64,000 nt of DNA from Pseudomonadota bacterium (GCA_022567295.1 JADFHE010000001.1:86429-150428); one strand, 5' to 3'. Shown: positions 39,565-49,947, numbered from the stretch's first letter. The notes: generated by a model from the sequence alone, not told the origin. A program made the numbers and translations.

Positions 39565-41592
39565 TTAGTTCAGTACGTCTTTTGCGATGGACACAACATT
39601 ATCCGTCGAAAAGCCGAAGTGCTTGAATAATTTGTTCGCCGGTGCCGACTCGCCAAACCGATCGAGGCCAATAATCTGTCCCGCTGGACCTGCGTAACGC
39701 CACCACAACGCCGTAACGCCAGCCTCTATGACGACGCGGGCACTCACACTGGCCGGCAGCACCGACTCACGATAATTCGCATCCTGTGCTTCGAATACGT
39801 CGGTGCACGGTATGGAAACAACCCGCGCTTTCACGCCGTCGGCCGTCAGCACAGCAGCGGCGGAAACCGCCAGTGCGACCTCCGAGCCCGTCGCGATCAG
39901 GATAATATCGGCTACGCCATCTGTATCTTTCAAAATATACCCGCCGCGGGCAATATCCGATATCTGCTCGGCCGTGCGTTCCTGATGCGGCAAACCCTGA
40001 CGTGTCAGGACGAGACTGGTCGGTCCGTTCTGACGCTCAATCGCGTAGCGCCAGGCGACGACAGTCTCAACCGTATCGCACGGACGCCAGACACTCATGT
40101 TCGGCATCAATCGCAGTGAGGCAGTGTGCTCAACTGCCTGATGAGTCGGACCATCTTCGCCCAAACCGATCGAATCGTGTGTATATACCAGAACGATTTG
40201 AATCTTCATCAGCGCCGCCATGCGCAGCGCATTTCGTGAGTAGTCAGAAAACGTCAGGAATGTTCCCGCGTACGGCAACCAACCACCGTGCAGGCGCATG
40301 CCGTTACAGATCGCTGTCATGCCGAACTCACGAACGCCGAACCAGATGTAATTTCCAGCAGCATCGTCGCCCGAAATGGGCACAGATCCATCGTGTTTGG
40401 TCAGGTTTGAGGCGGTCAGATCCGCCGAGCCACCCACCATTTCCGGCAGTAGCGGGGCAAAGGCATTTAATGCGATAAGCGATGCTTTGCGTGTAGCGAC
40501 GTTTTCCCCCGCCGCGGCGATGTCTGCAATTGCCTTGTCAGCGAAGTCGCTCCAATCGTCGGGCAACAGACCTGCCATACGCCGCCTGAACTCCCCTGCC
40601 AGTTCAGGATGCTTGTCGCTGTACGCTGCGAACAATTCATTCCATGCGTTTTCGGCCGCCGCGCCACGCTCCTTACCGTCCCACGCGGAGGCTATGTCGG
40701 CGGGAATCACGAACGGTGCATGTTCCCAGCCGAGCTGTTTCCTCGCCGCAGTGACTTCATCATCACCCAGTGGCGCACCGTGTGTAGCCGCTGTTCCCTG
40801 CTTGTTTGGCGCGCCGAAGCCAATGATTGTCTTGCAACAAATAAGCGTTGGCCGAGCGCTGTCCGCGCTGGCCTGCTCAATCGCCGCCGTGACGGCTGCT
40901 GAATCGTGACCATCAACATCCGGAATAACCTGCCAGCCATAAGACTCGAATCGTTTCGCAGTGTCATCAGTAAACCAGGCGCCCACGTCGCCATCGATCG
41001 AGATACTGTTGTCATCATAGAAGCAGACAAGTTTTCCGAGCTTCAACGTACCAGCGAGCGAACAAGCCTCGTGCGAAATGCCTTCCATGAGACAGCCGTC
41101 GCCAAGAAACACCCAGGTTCTATGATCAACGATCTCATGACCGGCACGATTGAATTCAGCAGCGAGCATCTTTTCCGCCATTGCCATGCCAACGGCATTG
41201 CTGATGCCCTGGCCCAACGGGCCCGTCGTCGTCTCGATCGGACCGCCTGGCTCGTACTCAGGGTGGCCAGCTGTCCTAGAGCCAAGCTGCCGGAAATTTT
41301 TCAGCTGATCGATCGGGAAATCCTCATAACCCGTGAGGTGCAACAGGCTGTAAAGCAGCATCGATCCGTGACCGTTCGACAGTACGAAGCGATCGCGATT
41401 AGCCCATTCAGGATTGCCCGGGTTATGTCTGAGGTAGTCGTTCCAAAGCACTTCGGCAATGTCCGCCATGCCCATCGGGGCGCCAGGGTGACCTGAATTG
41501 GCGGCCTGGACAGCATCCATACTCAGGGCTCGAATTGCATTCGCGAGATCGCGCCGCGCAGGCTGGCCGGCGCTCGATACTTTATGTGGCAT
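39565..41592 (-). CDS. tkt: Transketolase
   Basis: A thiamine-diphosphate enzyme of the pentose phosphate and Calvin pathways. From the ATG at 41592 it is 675 residues, opening [20 protein letters not shown] with [12 protein letters not shown]. Visible motifs are the Th[15 protein letters not shown], the pyrimidine domain [15 protein letters not shown] and [15 protein letters not shown]. The frame extends upstream to 41667 into the metK control region without family similarity. gap starts 17 bases downstream. Confidence 0.98.
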   Translation of the reverse strand: MPHKVSSAGQPARRDLANAIRALSMDAVQAANSGHPGAPMGMADIAEVLWNDYLRHNPGNPEWANRDRFVLSNGHGSMLLYSLLHLTGYEDFPIDQLKNFRQLGSRTAGHPEYEPGGPIETTTGPLGQGISNAVGMAMAEKMLAAEFNRAGHEIVDHRTWVFLGDGCLMEGISHEACSLAGTLKLGKLVCFYDDNSISIDGDVGAWFTDDTAKRFESYGWQVIPDVDGHDSAAVTAAIEQASADSARPTLICCKTIIGFGAPNKQGTAATHGAPLGDDEVTAARKQLGWEHAPFVIPADIASAWDGKERGAAAENAWNELFAAYSDKHPELAGEFRRRMAGLLPDDWSDFADKAIADIAAAGENVATRKASLIALNAFAPLLPEMVGGSADLTASNLTKHDGSVPISGDDAAGNYIWFGVREFGMTAICNGMRLHGGWLPYAGTFLTFSDYSRNALRMAALMKIQIVLVYTHDSIGLGEDGPTHQAVEHTASLRLMPNMSVWRPCDTVETVVAWRYAIERQNGPTSLVLTRQGLPHQERTAEQISDIARGGYILKDTDGVADIILIATGSEVALAVSAAAVLTADGVKARVVSIPCTDVFEAQDANYRESVLPASVSARVVIEAGVTALWWRYAGPAGQIIGLDRFGESAPANKLFKHFGFSTDNVVSIAKDVLN

Positions 41593-41632
41593 TTGACCTA
41601 CTTTTTTGTGGGGTTGGATTCGCTTATCGTGG

Positions 41633-41681
41633 CGGCGCATTTTCCCTGTTATGGAGGGCCGCATCAAGGGTACAATGCGCC
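41633..41681. promoter_or_regulatory. Divergent tkt/metK control region with 8-bp inverted repeat
   Basis: An inverted repeat GGCGCATT (41634-41641 region) and AATGCGCC (41674-41681) lies in the 116 bases between tkt and metK. The right arm overlaps TACAAT (41671-41676), a good -10 for metK with a poor -35. For tkt, TTGTAC and CATAAC on the minus strand at 16-base spacing are possible boxes inside the same stretch. An operator shared by both genes is inferred only; the metK leader is too short for a SAM riboswitch. Confidence 0.4.
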
Positions 41682-41708
41682 ACCAGCCAACCTGGAATCA
41701 CTTTGATT

Positions 41709-42866
41709 ATGTCTGACGCGTTCCTTTTTACTTCCGAATCGGTCTCCGAAGGCCACCCGGACAAAATTTCCGACCAGATCTCCGACGCCATTCTGGATGC
41801 CATAATCGCCGAGGATCCGAAGGCGCGCGTCGCTTGCGAGACCATGGTCAAAACCGGCATGGTTATTGTCGCCGGGGAAATTACAACGTCCGCGTGGGTC
41901 GATATGGAAGACATTGCCCGCCAGACCATACTCGAAATTGGCTACGACGATTCCAGCAAAGGTTTTGACGGTGCGACCTGCTCTGTCCTGAACGCGATTG
42001 GCAAACAGTCGCCGGATATTGCGCAGGGCGTCGACCGCGAGTCTGAGGAAGAACAGGGCGCCGGCGATCAGGGCCTGATGTTCGGTTATGCGACCGATGA
42101 AACCAATGTGCTGATGCCGGCACCCATTACCTACTCTCACCGCCTCGTGCAGCGCCAGGCGGAAGTTCGCAAGAACGGTACATTGCCGTGGCTGCGTCCT
42201 GATGCCAAGAGTCAGGTGACGTTCAATTACGAAGGCGGCAAACCTGTTTCGATCAACGCCGTTGTCCTGTCATCGCAGCATAGTCCGGATGTTTCCCTGG
42301 CCGATCTGCGCGAAGGCATCATGGAAGAAATCATCAAGCCGACCCTGCCCGCTCATTTGCTCGGCGCGAAAACGCAGTACCACATCAACCCAACCGGCCG
42401 CTTCGAAATCGGCGGCCCGATGGGCGATTGCGGTCTGACCGGGCGCAAGATAATCGTTGACACTTACGGCGGATCAGCGCGCCACGGCGGCGGTGCGTTC
42501 TCGGGCAAGGATCCATCCAAGGTTGACCGGTCGGCTGCTTATGCAAGCCGTTATGTCGCGAAGAATATTGTTGCCGCCGGACTGGCCGAGCGCTGTGAGA
42601 TTCAGGTGTCTTACGCAATTGGCGTCGCGGAACCGACGTCGATCAGTGTGCAGACCTTTGGCACCGGCACTATTCCAGATGACAGAATGACGGATCTCAT
42701 CCGCGAACACTTCGATCTCACACCGTACGGTATTCTGAAAATGTTGGATCTGATCAGGCCGATTTACCGGCAGACAGCCGCCTACGGTCATTTCGGCCGG
42801 GAAGACATCGACCTGAGCTGGGAACGCACGGACAAGGCAGAGGCGCTACAAGCCGCCGTCGCCTAA
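41709..42866 (+). CDS. metK: S-adenosylmethionine synthetase
   Basis: MetK makes SAM from methionine and ATP. From the ATG at 41709 it is 385 residues starting [19 protein letters not shown]. The ATP motif [12 protein letters not shown] and the P-loop [19 protein letters not shown] are present. In-frame codons upstream to 41535 lie inside tkt on the other strand and are not used. ahcY follows after 23 bases. Confidence 0.98.
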   Translation: MSDAFLFTSESVSEGHPDKISDQISDAILDAIIAEDPKARVACETMVKTGMVIVAGEITTSAWVDMEDIARQTILEIGYDDSSKGFDGATCSVLNAIGKQSPDIAQGVDRESEEEQGAGDQGLMFGYATDETNVLMPAPITYSHRLVQRQAEVRKNGTLPWLRPDAKSQVTFNYEGGKPVSINAVVLSSQHSPDVSLADLREGIMEEIIKPTLPAHLLGAKTQYHINPTGRFEIGGPMGDCGLTGRKIIVDTYGGSARHGGGAFSGKDPSKVDRSAAYASRYVAKNIVAAGLAERCEIQVSYAIGVAEPTSISVQTFGTGTIPDDRMTDLIREHFDLTPYGILKMLDLIRPIYRQTAAYGHFGREDIDLSWERTDKAEALQAAVA

Positions 42867-42889
42867 ACCAATCATTGAGGAGAAATACC

Positions 42890-44203
42890 ATGAGCAGCGA
42901 ACCCGTTGCCATTAGCCAGAATGACTACAAAGTTGCCGATATTGCGCTCGCCGATTGGGGCCGGAAAGAAATAGCCATTGCCGAGACCGAAATGCCCGGC
43001 CTCATGTCATTGCGCGAAGAATACAAAGGTAAGAAACCTCTGGACGGCGTGCGTCTGACCGGTTGCCTGCACATGACGATCCAGACCGCCGTGCTGATCG
43101 AGACTTTGCAAGATCTCGGCGCCGATATTCGCTGGTCATCGTGCAATATATTCTCCACTCAAGACCACGCCGCTGCCGCTATCGCAGCATCCGGTGTTCC
43201 CGTTTTTGCGTGGAAGGGTGAAAGCGACGAGGAGTACTGGTGGTGCGTCGAACAAACGATCAACGGTCCGGATGGCTGGCAGCCGAACATGATCCTCGAC
43301 GATGGCGGCGATCTGACGAAGGTGCTGCACGAAAAGTTTCCGGAAGTCATGAAAGGCGTTAAGGGCCTGTCGGAAGAAACAACAACCGGCGTCAAACGCC
43401 TTTACGATATGATGCGAGACGGCTCCCTGGCGTGCCCGGCATTCAACGTCAATGACTCTGTTACGAAATCGAAGTTCGACAACCTGTACGGCTGCCGTGA
43501 ATCGCTCGTTGACGGCATCAAGCGCGCCACTGACGTAATGATCGCGGGCAAGGTCGCAGTCGTTTGTGGCTACGGCGACGTCGGCAAAGGCTGTGCTCAG
43601 TCACTCAAGGGCCTGGGCGCCACGGTCTTGATCACCGAGATTGATCCTATCTGTGCGCTGCAAGCAGCAATGGAAGGCTACCGCGTCGTCAGATTTGATG
43701 ACATTTGCGATCAGGTCGACATTGTTGTGACGGCGACAGGTAACTATCACGTTGTATCCGGCCCGCAGATGGATCGCATGCGAAATCAGGCGATCGTCTG
43801 CAATATTGGCCACTTCGATAACGAAATCGACGTTGCCTACCTAAAGCAATACGAGTGGGAAAATATCAAACCGCAAGTCGATCACATCATCTTCCCGGAC
43901 GGCAAGCGCATTATCCTGCTCGCCGAGGGCCGCCTCGTGAACCTCGGCTGCGCGACCGGCCACCCGAGCTTTGTCATGTCCAACTCGTTCACCAACCAGG
44001 TACTGGCTCAAATCGAGCTGTGGGAAAATGGTGACAATTACGAAAACGAGGTATACGTATTGCCCAAGCAACTCGATGAGAAGGTCGCACGGTTGCACCT
44101 GGACCGCATCGGTGCGAAGGTCACTGAATTATCCGACGAACAGGCCGATTACATCGGTGTTGAAAAGTCGGGACCGTACAAACCGGAGCATTACCGCTAC
44201 TAA
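42890..44203 (+). CDS. ahcY: S-adenosylhomocysteine hydrolase
   Basis: AhcY splits S-adenosylhomocysteine to adenosine and homocysteine and keeps methylation running. From the ATG at 42890, with GAGGAGA upstream, it is 437 residues. Motifs: [19 protein letters not shown]-binding [16 protein letters not shown] and the C-terminal PYKPEHYRY. It forms a methylation-cycle operon with metK. The 23-base spacer leaves no room for an SAH riboswitch. Confidence 0.98.
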   Translation: MSSEPVAISQNDYKVADIALADWGRKEIAIAETEMPGLMSLREEYKGKKPLDGVRLTGCLHMTIQTAVLIETLQDLGADIRWSSCNIFSTQDHAAAAIAASGVPVFAWKGESDEEYWWCVEQTINGPDGWQPNMILDDGGDLTKVLHEKFPEVMKGVKGLSEETTTGVKRLYDMMRDGSLACPAFNVNDSVTKSKFDNLYGCRESLVDGIKRATDVMIAGKVAVVCGYGDVGKGCAQSLKGLGATVLITEIDPICALQAAMEGYRVVRFDDICDQVDIVVTATGNYHVVSGPQMDRMRNQAIVCNIGHFDNEIDVAYLKQYEWENIKPQVDHIIFPDGKRIILLAEGRLVNLGCATGHPSFVMSNSFTNQVLAQIELWENGDNYENEVYVLPKQLDEKVARLHLDRIGAKVTELSDEQADYIGVEKSGPYKPEHYRY

Positions 44204-44214
44204 GGAAGCAGCTT

Positions 44215-44997
44215 ATTCAAGCGACGGCTGAGGTAACTGACAGTGATTCGATTCGGGTTCTTCACCTGACCGATCCTCATTTGTTTGCCGAAGCAGACGG
44301 TGAGCTGCGCGGCATCGTCACCCAGGATTCGCTACAACAAGTGCTGGACCATTACACGGCCGGTGACTGGCGCGCGGATCGCGTGATGATCACCGGCGAT
44401 CTAATTCAGGACGAATCTGCCGCAGCTTACGAGCGTTTTCGAAACTTGCTGTTGCCATTGAACATACGCATGCACTGCGTGCCGGGCAACCACGATGTCC
44501 GCGACCTGATGCGCCCGGTTTGCAGCCGACCGCCATTTTCTTATTGCGCCATGGAAGAGGTTGGCGACTGGCTGTTGCTTGGTCTCGACAGTTGCGTAAC
44601 GGATGAAGCCGGCGGTGAACTAAGGGCCGCAGAGATTGATCGACTCGAGGCAATCATCAGCGCGAGTTCAGCCAAACACATTATGGTTTGCCTGCACCAT
44701 CCGCCCGTTCCTATGGGCAGCGCGTGGATCGATACTGTCAGTTTGAAAAACGGCGAGGAACTGCTTGATCGCCTGCAGCAAACGGGGCGGGTTCGACTAT
44801 TGATCTTCGGCCATGTACACCAAGCCTACGACGCCGAACATCACGGTATTCGTATTATCGGCACGCCGTCCACCTGTCGCCAATTCAAACCCGGCAGCGA
44901 GGACTTTGACGTCGATGATCGTCCGCCCGCCTACCGCCGTATCATGTTGCATACGGATGGTAGCAACGACAACGAACTGATCTGGGTAGACGACTGA
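44215..44997 (+). CDS. cpdA: CpdA-type cyclic nucleotide phosphodiesterase (probable ATT start)
   Basis: A calcineurin-like phosphoesterase of the CpdA type. Metal motifs in order are DPH (HLTDPHLF), GDLIQD, GNHD, HHPP and GHVH. The frame is open from 44164 but has no ATG, GTG or TTG until TTG 44281, which would remove the first Asp and His metal ligands (44269-44280). ATT at 44215, seven bases after AAGGAA (44202-44207), gives 260 residues with IQATAEVTDSDSIRVLHLTDPHLF, close to the family length. A sequencing error at the start is the alternative. It shares a base with the next gene. Confidence 0.8.
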   Translation: MQATAEVTDSDSIRVLHLTDPHLFAEADGELRGIVTQDSLQQVLDHYTAGDWRADRVMITGDLIQDESAAAYERFRNLLLPLNIRMHCVPGNHDVRDLMRPVCSRPPFSYCAMEEVGDWLLLGLDSCVTDEAGGELRAAEIDRLEAIISASSAKHIMVCLHHPPVPMGSAWIDTVSLKNGEELLDRLQQTGRVRLLIFGHVHQAYDAEHHGIRIIGTPSTCRQFKPGSEDFDVDDRPPAYRRIMLHTDGSNDNELIWVDD

Positions 44998-45887
44998 TGC
45001 TCGTGTGGCGTGTTTTTCTGCTGGCATCGCTGGCACTCCCTGCTCTAGCAGATGAAACCGAACATCTCGTGACGCTGTGGCAAGTTCACGGAGCAAACAA
45101 CTCTGTCTACCTGCTCGGCTCTGTACATCTATTGCGGTCAGACGACTATCCACTTCCAACGGTGCTTGATACGGCCTACGACGACGCGGAAGTCCTGATC
45201 ATGGAGGTCGATATGGACGATATCGACCCTCTTGCCGTTCAGGCCGCGTTCAATACCTATGGCGTATTGCAAGGCGACACGACTTTGCGCGATTTGATGG
45301 GAGACGATCTTTACAGTCAAGCCACTGCTGCTGCAGAGCTTATCGACATTCCGCTCGAGATGCTAAACAAGACGGAGCCCTGGTACGCCGCGATGACGAT
45401 AGAGATCATGATGCTGAACCGAATCGGCTTCGATCCGACGCTCGGCATCGAAATGTACATGATGGCGAAAGCCGCCAAGGACGGTAAGCGTATTGACGGC
45501 CTGGAGACGATCGAAGAACAACTGCAATTTCTGGACGGGATGTCGCTGCAAGCGCAGCGCGAAATGCTGCTCTCGACACTGGCAGAAAGCGCCACGCTCG
45601 GAGCAATGATGGATGAACTGATTGACGCCTGGCGGCACGGCGATATCGATAAACTGGAAAGCGGTATGCTGAACGATTTAGCCAAGCACGAGGAGCTAAA
45701 CAAGGTGCTCGTTACGGACCGCAACGCACGTTGGGTCGAGCAAATTGAAGATCTTCTCGACGATGATAACGACTACCTGATAATTGTCGGAGCGCTGCAT
45801 CTCGTCGGTCCGCACGGCGTTCCGTTACAGCTCGAGCGAAATGGCTACGATGTTCGCCAGTTGAGCGAGTCGCCGTCTCTCCGGTAG
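44997..45887 (+). CDS. TraB/PrgY/GumN family protein
   Basis: A 296-residue protein with a signal peptide ([20 protein letters not shown]). Family hallmarks are the N-terminal [14 protein letters not shown], the acidic MEVDMDD and the terminal [20 protein letters not shown]. TraB/GumN proteins are proposed metalloproteases of the erythromycin esterase/Tiki clan; activity is mostly untested. It is coupled to cpdA through TGATG. A role in the periplasm is inferred from the signal. Confidence 0.87.
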   Translation: MLVWRVFLLASLALPALADETEHLVTLWQVHGANNSVYLLGSVHLLRSDDYPLPTVLDTAYDDAEVLIMEVDMDDIDPLAVQAAFNTYGVLQGDTTLRDLMGDDLYSQATAAAELIDIPLEMLNKTEPWYAAMTIEIMMLNRIGFDPTLGIEMYMMAKAAKDGKRIDGLETIEEQLQFLDGMSLQAQREMLLSTLAESATLGAMMDELIDAWRHGDIDKLESGMLNDLAKHEELNKVLVTDRNARWVEQIEDLLDDDNDYLIIVGALHLVGPHGVPLQLERNGYDVRQLSESPSLR

Positions 45888-45912
45888 GATGCCCCTCCCC
45901 GGGAGGAATATC

Positions 45913-47181
45913 ATGAGTCTGTTTACGAAAGCGCAAGCCGTGATTGCCGGCGGCGTCAATTCACCGGTGCGTGCTTTTGCAGGCGTTGGCGGTGACCCCG
46001 TGTTCTTCAAGAGTGCCAAGGGCGCATACCTATGGAGCGAGGATGGACGCCGATTTATTGATTACGTCGGCTCCTGGGGGCCGATGATTCTCGGCCACGC
46101 CCATCCAGCGGTTATCGACGCGGTCACAGAGACGGCGAGGCAAGGACTGAGTTTCGGTGCGCCGTGCGTATTGGAAACCGAACTAGCTGAAAAGATCTGT
46201 GAGCTTGTGCCGTCGATCGAGAAATTGCGCATGGTTAGTTCCGGTACCGAAGCCACAATGAGCGCCATTCGGCTTGCGCGCGGCCACACGAATCGCGACA
46301 AGATCGTGAAATTTGAAGGGTGCTACCACGGCCATTGCGACTCCTTACTCATCAAGGCCGGATCCGGCGCGTTAACGCTGGGCGTGCCCAGTTCACCGGG
46401 TGTTCCCGCGAGTCTTGCCGAGCATACGATTACTCTGCCTTTCAATGACATCGACGCAATCCAGGCCGCGTTCGACGAACTGGGCGAGCAAATCGCGTGC
46501 GTTATCGTCGAGCCGATCGCCGGCAACATGAACATGGTGACTCCCGTGCCAGGCTTCCATGAAGCACTGCGAGAATTGTGCACCGCCGCTGGCAGCATTC
46601 TGATCTTTGATGAGGTCATGACCGGGTTCCGCGTCGCGAAAGGCGGCGCCCAATCCATTTTCGGGATCACACCGGACCTCACTACGCTGGGAAAGATAGT
46701 AGGTGGTGGTATGCCCGCTGCAGCTTTCGGTGGCCGCGCCAGTATTATGGACAGCATTGCGCCGGACGGCCCTGTGTATCAGGCAGGAACGCTGTCCGGC
46801 AACCCGGTCGCGATGGCCGCGGGTCTCGCAACGCTGCAACTGATCGATGCGCCAGGATTCTACGAATCGCTGGCCGCCAGGACGCAGCAGCTGGTCGATG
46901 GTCTGGCCGATAAAGCTGCTGCTGCGGGTATTCCGCTGGCGACGGAGTGCGAAGGCGGCATGTTCGGTTTGGTATTCACCGACGCGGAGTCTATCCGCAG
47001 CTTCGATCAGGTCGTCGCCGCTGATGTGAAGAGATTCAAAAAGTTCTTCCACGGCATGCTGGATGAAGGCATTTACCTGGCACCGTCAGCTTTTGAGGCA
47101 GGTTTCGTATCCGCGGCGCACGGTGACGACGAAATAAACGCGACGATCGCTGCAGCCGACAGGGTATTCGCAGCCGTATAG
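45913..47181 (+). CDS. hemL: Glutamate-1-semialdehyde 2,1-aminomutase
   Basis: HemL makes 5-aminolevulinate from glutamate-1-semialdehyde in the C5 heme pathway. From the ATG at 45913, with GGGAGGA upstream, it is 422 residues. The start [44 protein letters not shown] and the PLP lysine Lys261 in [11 protein letters not shown] are typical. The C5 route agrees with a gammaproteobacterium. The accessory repeat region begins directly after it. Confidence 0.97.
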   Translation: MSLFTKAQAVIAGGVNSPVRAFAGVGGDPVFFKSAKGAYLWSEDGRRFIDYVGSWGPMILGHAHPAVIDAVTETARQGLSFGAPCVLETELAEKICELVPSIEKLRMVSSGTEATMSAIRLARGHTNRDKIVKFEGCYHGHCDSLLIKAGSGALTLGVPSSPGVPASLAEHTITLPFNDIDAIQAAFDELGEQIACVIVEPIAGNMNMVTPVPGFHEALRELCTAAGSILIFDEVMTGFRVAKGGAQSIFGITPDLTTLGKIVGGGMPAAAFGGRASIMDSIAPDGPVYQAGTLSGNPVAMAAGLATLQLIDAPGFYESLAARTQQLVDGLADKAAAAGIPLATECEGGMFGLVFTDAESIRSFDQVVAADVKRFKKFFHGMLDEGIYLAPSAFEAGFVSAAHGDDEINATIAAADRVFAAV

Positions 47182-47195
47182 GGCCACCCAGCGAA

Positions 47196-47390
47196 CGTCC
47201 GCTTCGGGTCGTTAGCAGCCCTTTTTCTTGATTCTAGCTCAATATCTGCTTCCGGGGGTAAACCGGCCGTTTTGAGAACAGAAATTGAACTCCTCCCATC
47301 TAGTGTCCGCTTTTCTCCAAAGCGGACGCTCAGATCATCAGAAATTCAACAATTCTAGGGGCTGCTTTCGGCCACAAGCGGTCATTGCAG
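47196..47390. repeat. Copy A of a dispersed 195-bp palindromic repeat
   Basis: Four modules about 50-58 bases apart: GTCCGCTTCGGGTCGTTAGC (47198), CTGCTTCCGGGGG...ACCGGCCG (47247), GTCCGCTTTTCTCC-AAAGCGGAC (47304) and GCTGCTTTCGGCCACAAGCG (47361). Modules 3 and 4 are imperfect hairpins. The copy fills the hemL to winged-helix gene gap. Four further copies lie within 6.3 kb. Confidence 0.85.
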
Positions 47391-47399
47391 GGCGTTGCA

Positions 47400-47702
47400 T
47401 TACCATTCGGCGCTGACCACACCCGCAAGGCGCTTCAATTCCGCGACATGGCTGGCGAACGCCTTCCGACCAGAAGTCGTCAAGCTGGCCCACATACGTT
47501 GCCGCCCATTTACGGCGCTCTTTCGAAACTTTACGTATCCCACTTCTTCGAGTTGTTTCAGGTGCTTGGAGAGTACCGAGTCACTGACATTCAACTCATC
47601 GCGTATCACCTGAAACTCTGCCTCCTGCAGCGGGGTCAGAAACGCACAAATTTGCAGTCGGTTGGGTGCGTGGATGATCGTGTCGAACCGTACCTTTGCC
47701 AT
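47400..47702 (-). CDS. Winged-helix transcriptional regulator
   Basis: A 100-residue single-domain regulator: MAKVRFDTIIHAPNRLQIC, then the recognition region RDELNVSDSVLSKHLKQLEEVGYV and a wing RKSAVNGRQRMWASLT. This is the MarR/ArsR-like 'winged helix DNA-binding' type (PF13601-like). Its ATG shares a base with the stop of the membrane gene before it (TGATG), so the two are coupled. It probably represses its own operon from the TCTTTCC-N5-GGAAAGA sites upstream (inference). Confidence 0.85.
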   Translation of the reverse strand: MAKVRFDTIIHAPNRLQICAFLTPLQEAEFQVIRDELNVSDSVLSKHLKQLEEVGYVKFRKSAVNGRQRMWASLTTSGRKAFASHVAELKRLAGVVSAEW

Positions 47703-48163
47703 CAACGTGTACCGTCACCGGCCTTCTTGAAGTAAAAGCGCCTTTCGCTTTCGCTCAAGAGGAAGATCGTAATGCCAGCGATAAGCCCTGTCACCAGTGG
47801 CACCCAGGCAATATCGTAAGCGCGCCTGACAATGATGCCGCCGAAAAACAATGCAATTAGAAATGCGCAAATCCCTGCCATTGCCCAAACTCCCGCCTTC
47901 GTGTCTGGAAGTTCTTTGCCGAACACACCAATCCTCTCGCGACTGAAACCCACGAAAAGAGCGATTCCCAGAGCTATGAACAAACCAGGAAAACTGCCTG
48001 GATCTTCCAAAGCATAAAGTGCAAACCCAATAGCAACGATTAACGATATCCCGATGCCAAACCAGCGAGGCGGAATGGCGCGACGGAAGCCCGATCTTGT
48101 CATCTTTTCTACCGAATCCAGCGCGTCTTGCGCTTCATCGGACTTGATATTTTCGCCTGTCAT
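47702..48163 (-). CDS. Small membrane protein, partner of winged-helix regulator
   Basis: A 153-residue protein that I do not recognise. It has about four hydrophobic segments (residues about 37-53, 58-74, 92-112 and 119-137), a hydrophilic N-terminus and a basic C-terminus (SERRFYFKKAGDGTR). It is the first gene of a two-gene operon with the winged-helix regulator. Such pairs often let a membrane protein control, or be controlled by, the regulator, but no signal is known. Confidence 0.8.
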   Translation of the reverse strand: MTGENIKSDEAQDALDSVEKMTRSGFRRAIPPRWFGIGISLIVAIGFALYALEDPGSFPGLFIALGIALFVGFSRERIGVFGKELPDTKAGVWAMAGICAFLIALFFGGIIVRRAYDIAWVPLVTGLIAGITIFLLSESERRFYFKKAGDGTR

Positions 48164-48166
48164 TAT

Positions 48167-48252
48167 TCATCTCTTTCCAGAACGGAAAGACAATTCTACA
48201 TCATCTCTTTCCACATTGGCAAGTTATATTTTTCCGATGCGGAAAGAGATGA
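48167..48252 (-). promoter_or_regulatory. Promoter with three operator copies TCTTTCC-N5-GGAAAGA
   Basis: On the minus strand, -35 TTGCCA (48222-48217) and -10 TAGAAT (48198-48193) are 18 bases apart and lead to the membrane gene ATG at 48163. Three palindromes with 5-base centres lie at 48172-48190 (perfect 7-bp arms), 48206-48224 (one arm degenerate, over the -35) and 48229-48247. The 13-mer TCATCTCTTTCCA occurs twice exactly (48167 and 48201). The layout fits repression by the winged-helix product. Confidence 0.75.
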
Positions 48253-48257
48253 GTACG

Positions 48258-48451
48258 ATGTCAGCTTTGGGTCATTAGCAGACCTTTTGACCGATATTAC
48301 CCCAACGGCCGCTTCCAGGGCCAAACCAGCCGTTCGCGAGGCCGATTTTCAGAACTGGAATCTGAACGTCTGCTTTTCCCAATAGCGGTCGTTCAGATTC
48401 AATGAATAACTTCAGTATGACGGGCCGCTTTCGGCCACAAGCGGTCATCCG
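48258..48451. repeat. Copy B of the 195-bp palindromic repeat
   Basis: Same order of modules as copy A: GTCAGCTTTGGGTCATTAGC (48259), CAACGGCCGCTTCCAGGGCC (48304), CGTCTGCTTTTCCC-AATAGCGG (48367) and GGCCGCTTTCGGCCACAAGCGG (48423). It begins immediately after the third operator site and is followed by about 130 bases of leader before the O-methyltransferase gene in which nothing else is seen. Confidence 0.85.
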
Positions 48452-48582
48452 GATAAGCTGGACTCACTTGCATTTTGTAGGTTGGGCCAGAAACCCGAAA
48501 ATGGATCGAGTAGTGGGAACCTGTCCAGATCACATAGAATTTACTTGACCATCAGGCACACCGATTCCTGGAGACACTGGAC

Positions 48583-49245
48583 ATGAGCAGAAACAGCCTT
48601 CGTATCGACGACGCGCTCGAGGCATACCTCGCGGTACTGCTGCCGGAGGAACCGGCGGTGCTCGCGCGCTTGCGCGAGGAAACCTCCCGACTCGAGGCTG
48701 CGTCCATGCAGATCGGCCGGGACCAAGGGCGCTTCATGACGCTGCTGTTGTGCTGCCTCGGCGCGCGAAGAACCATCGAGGTGGGCGTGTTCACCGGCTA
48801 CAGCACTTTGATCACCGCGCTGGCTCTCCCGAACACGGGCCGCATCGTCGCCTGCGACATCAATCGACAATGGACGGAGATCGCGCTGCGGTATTGGCGC
48901 GAGGCTGGCGTTGCTGACAAGATCGACTTGCGCATCGGCCCGGCCGCCGACACCCTGGACGCTATGCTCGCCGGCGGCAAGGGGGAGTCCTACGACTTTG
49001 CGTTCATCGATGCGGACAAGCCGGGCTACGACGGCTACTATGAACGCTGCCTGGCGCTCTTGCGGCCGGGCGGTGTCATTGCGATCGACAACGCACTGTG
49101 GGGCGGTTCGGTAGCGAACTCGGTCAAGAACAGCGAGGACACGCAAGCGATTCGGGCGCTGAACGAAAAGATCTCCCGCGATCCGCGTGTCGAAGCCTAT
49201 CTTGCCCCGGTTGGCGATGGCGTGCACCTCGCCTGGAAGAGATAG
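48583..49245 (+). CDS. SAM-dependent O-methyltransferase (class I, family 3)
   Basis: A 220-residue methyltransferase of the caffeoyl-CoA/catechol O-methyltransferase type (PF01596). Motifs: TIEVGVFTGYSTL for SAM binding, ACDIN, FAFIDADKPGYDGYYE for the metal site and GGVIAIDNALWGG. The methyl acceptor is unknown. G+C is visibly higher than in the neighbouring genes and third positions are mostly G or C, suggesting acquisition from elsewhere. It stands alone between repeat copy B and terB. Confidence 0.9.
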   Translation: MSRNSLRIDDALEAYLAVLLPEEPAVLARLREETSRLEAASMQIGRDQGRFMTLLLCCLGARRTIEVGVFTGYSTLITALALPNTGRIVACDINRQWTEIALRYWREAGVADKIDLRIGPAADTLDAMLAGGKGESYDFAFIDADKPGYDGYYERCLALLRPGGVIAIDNALWGGSVANSVKNSEDTQAIRALNEKISRDPRVEAYLAPVGDGVHLAWKR

Positions 49246-49476
49246 CTAACGGCGCTAATGAGATTCTATTTTCCCATCTCGATATCGGAAAATCGTGAGA
49301 GCCGGTGCAATTTACCAGCGGTTCTTGTAGTTTTACATTTTTCACACAGTCTCGGCTAAAAGCAGACGTAGTCACGGCACAGCCTGTTGCCGGTGAGACT
49401 GTCTCAATTACTCGAATACCGGCGCGGTCCGGGCGGATTAGATATTATCGGCCGTATCCCTTTTTCCAGACAAATT

Positions 49477-49947
49477 ATGATCAAGCGCATCGTCGAAACA
49501 GTTGTCACGGCAATCAAGGCAACGAGCTCACCGGAATCTGAGACATCGGATCGCGAAAGTGCGTTGCGACTTGCAACAGCTATCCTAATGGTCGAGGTAG
49601 CGCGCGCCGATCACGTCTTTGAACAGTCCGAATTTGAACGGCTGATCGCGCTTATCACGTCACATTTCGAGCTTTCACCTGAAGATGCGGCCGACCTTGT
49701 CGACTACGCGAGCGAGACCACCGAGGGCGTCGTGCATCTGTATGACTTCACACAGCTCTTGCACAAGCACCTTACCAAGACCGAGAAAGCACGGATCGTT
49801 GGACTGCTGTGGCAAGTTGCGTACGCTGACGGACGGCTTGACAAGTACGAGGATTCGCTCGTTCTGAAAATTAGCGACTTGTTGTATGTTGGCCGCGGCC
49901 GCGTCATGCGACTCAAACACGACGCTGAAATGGCCGCGAACGGCTGA
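49477..49947 (+). CDS. TerB-like (tellurite resistance TerB family) protein
   Basis: A 156-residue all-helical protein of the COG4103/TerB-like family: ATAILMVEVARADHVFEQSEFERL and LLWQVAYADGRLDKYEDSLVLKISDLL, with paired acidic residues that can bind metal. From the ATG at 49477 it starts MIKRIVETVVTAIKA; codons upstream to 49387 lack a ribosome-binding site. Stand-alone TerB-like proteins of this size are common and need not confer tellurite resistance. Confidence 0.85.
   Translation: MIKRIVETVVTAIKATSSPESETSDRESALRLATAILMVEVARADHVFEQSEFERLIALITSHFELSPEDAADLVDYASETTEGVVHLYDFTQLLHKHLTKTEKARIVGLLWQVAYADGRLDKYEDSLVLKISDLLYVGRGRVMRLKHDAEMAANG

Noticed and set aside
41593-41708. SAM riboswitch before metK
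   Set aside because: The likely leader from TACAAT is under 30 bases and has no SAM aptamer features.
42867-42889. SAH riboswitch before ahcY
   Set aside because: Only 23 bases separate metK and ahcY, too short for the aptamer.
48541-49227. 228-codon open frame on minus opposite the O-methyltransferase
   Set aside because: High G+C leaves few stops in the antisense frame; no family features.
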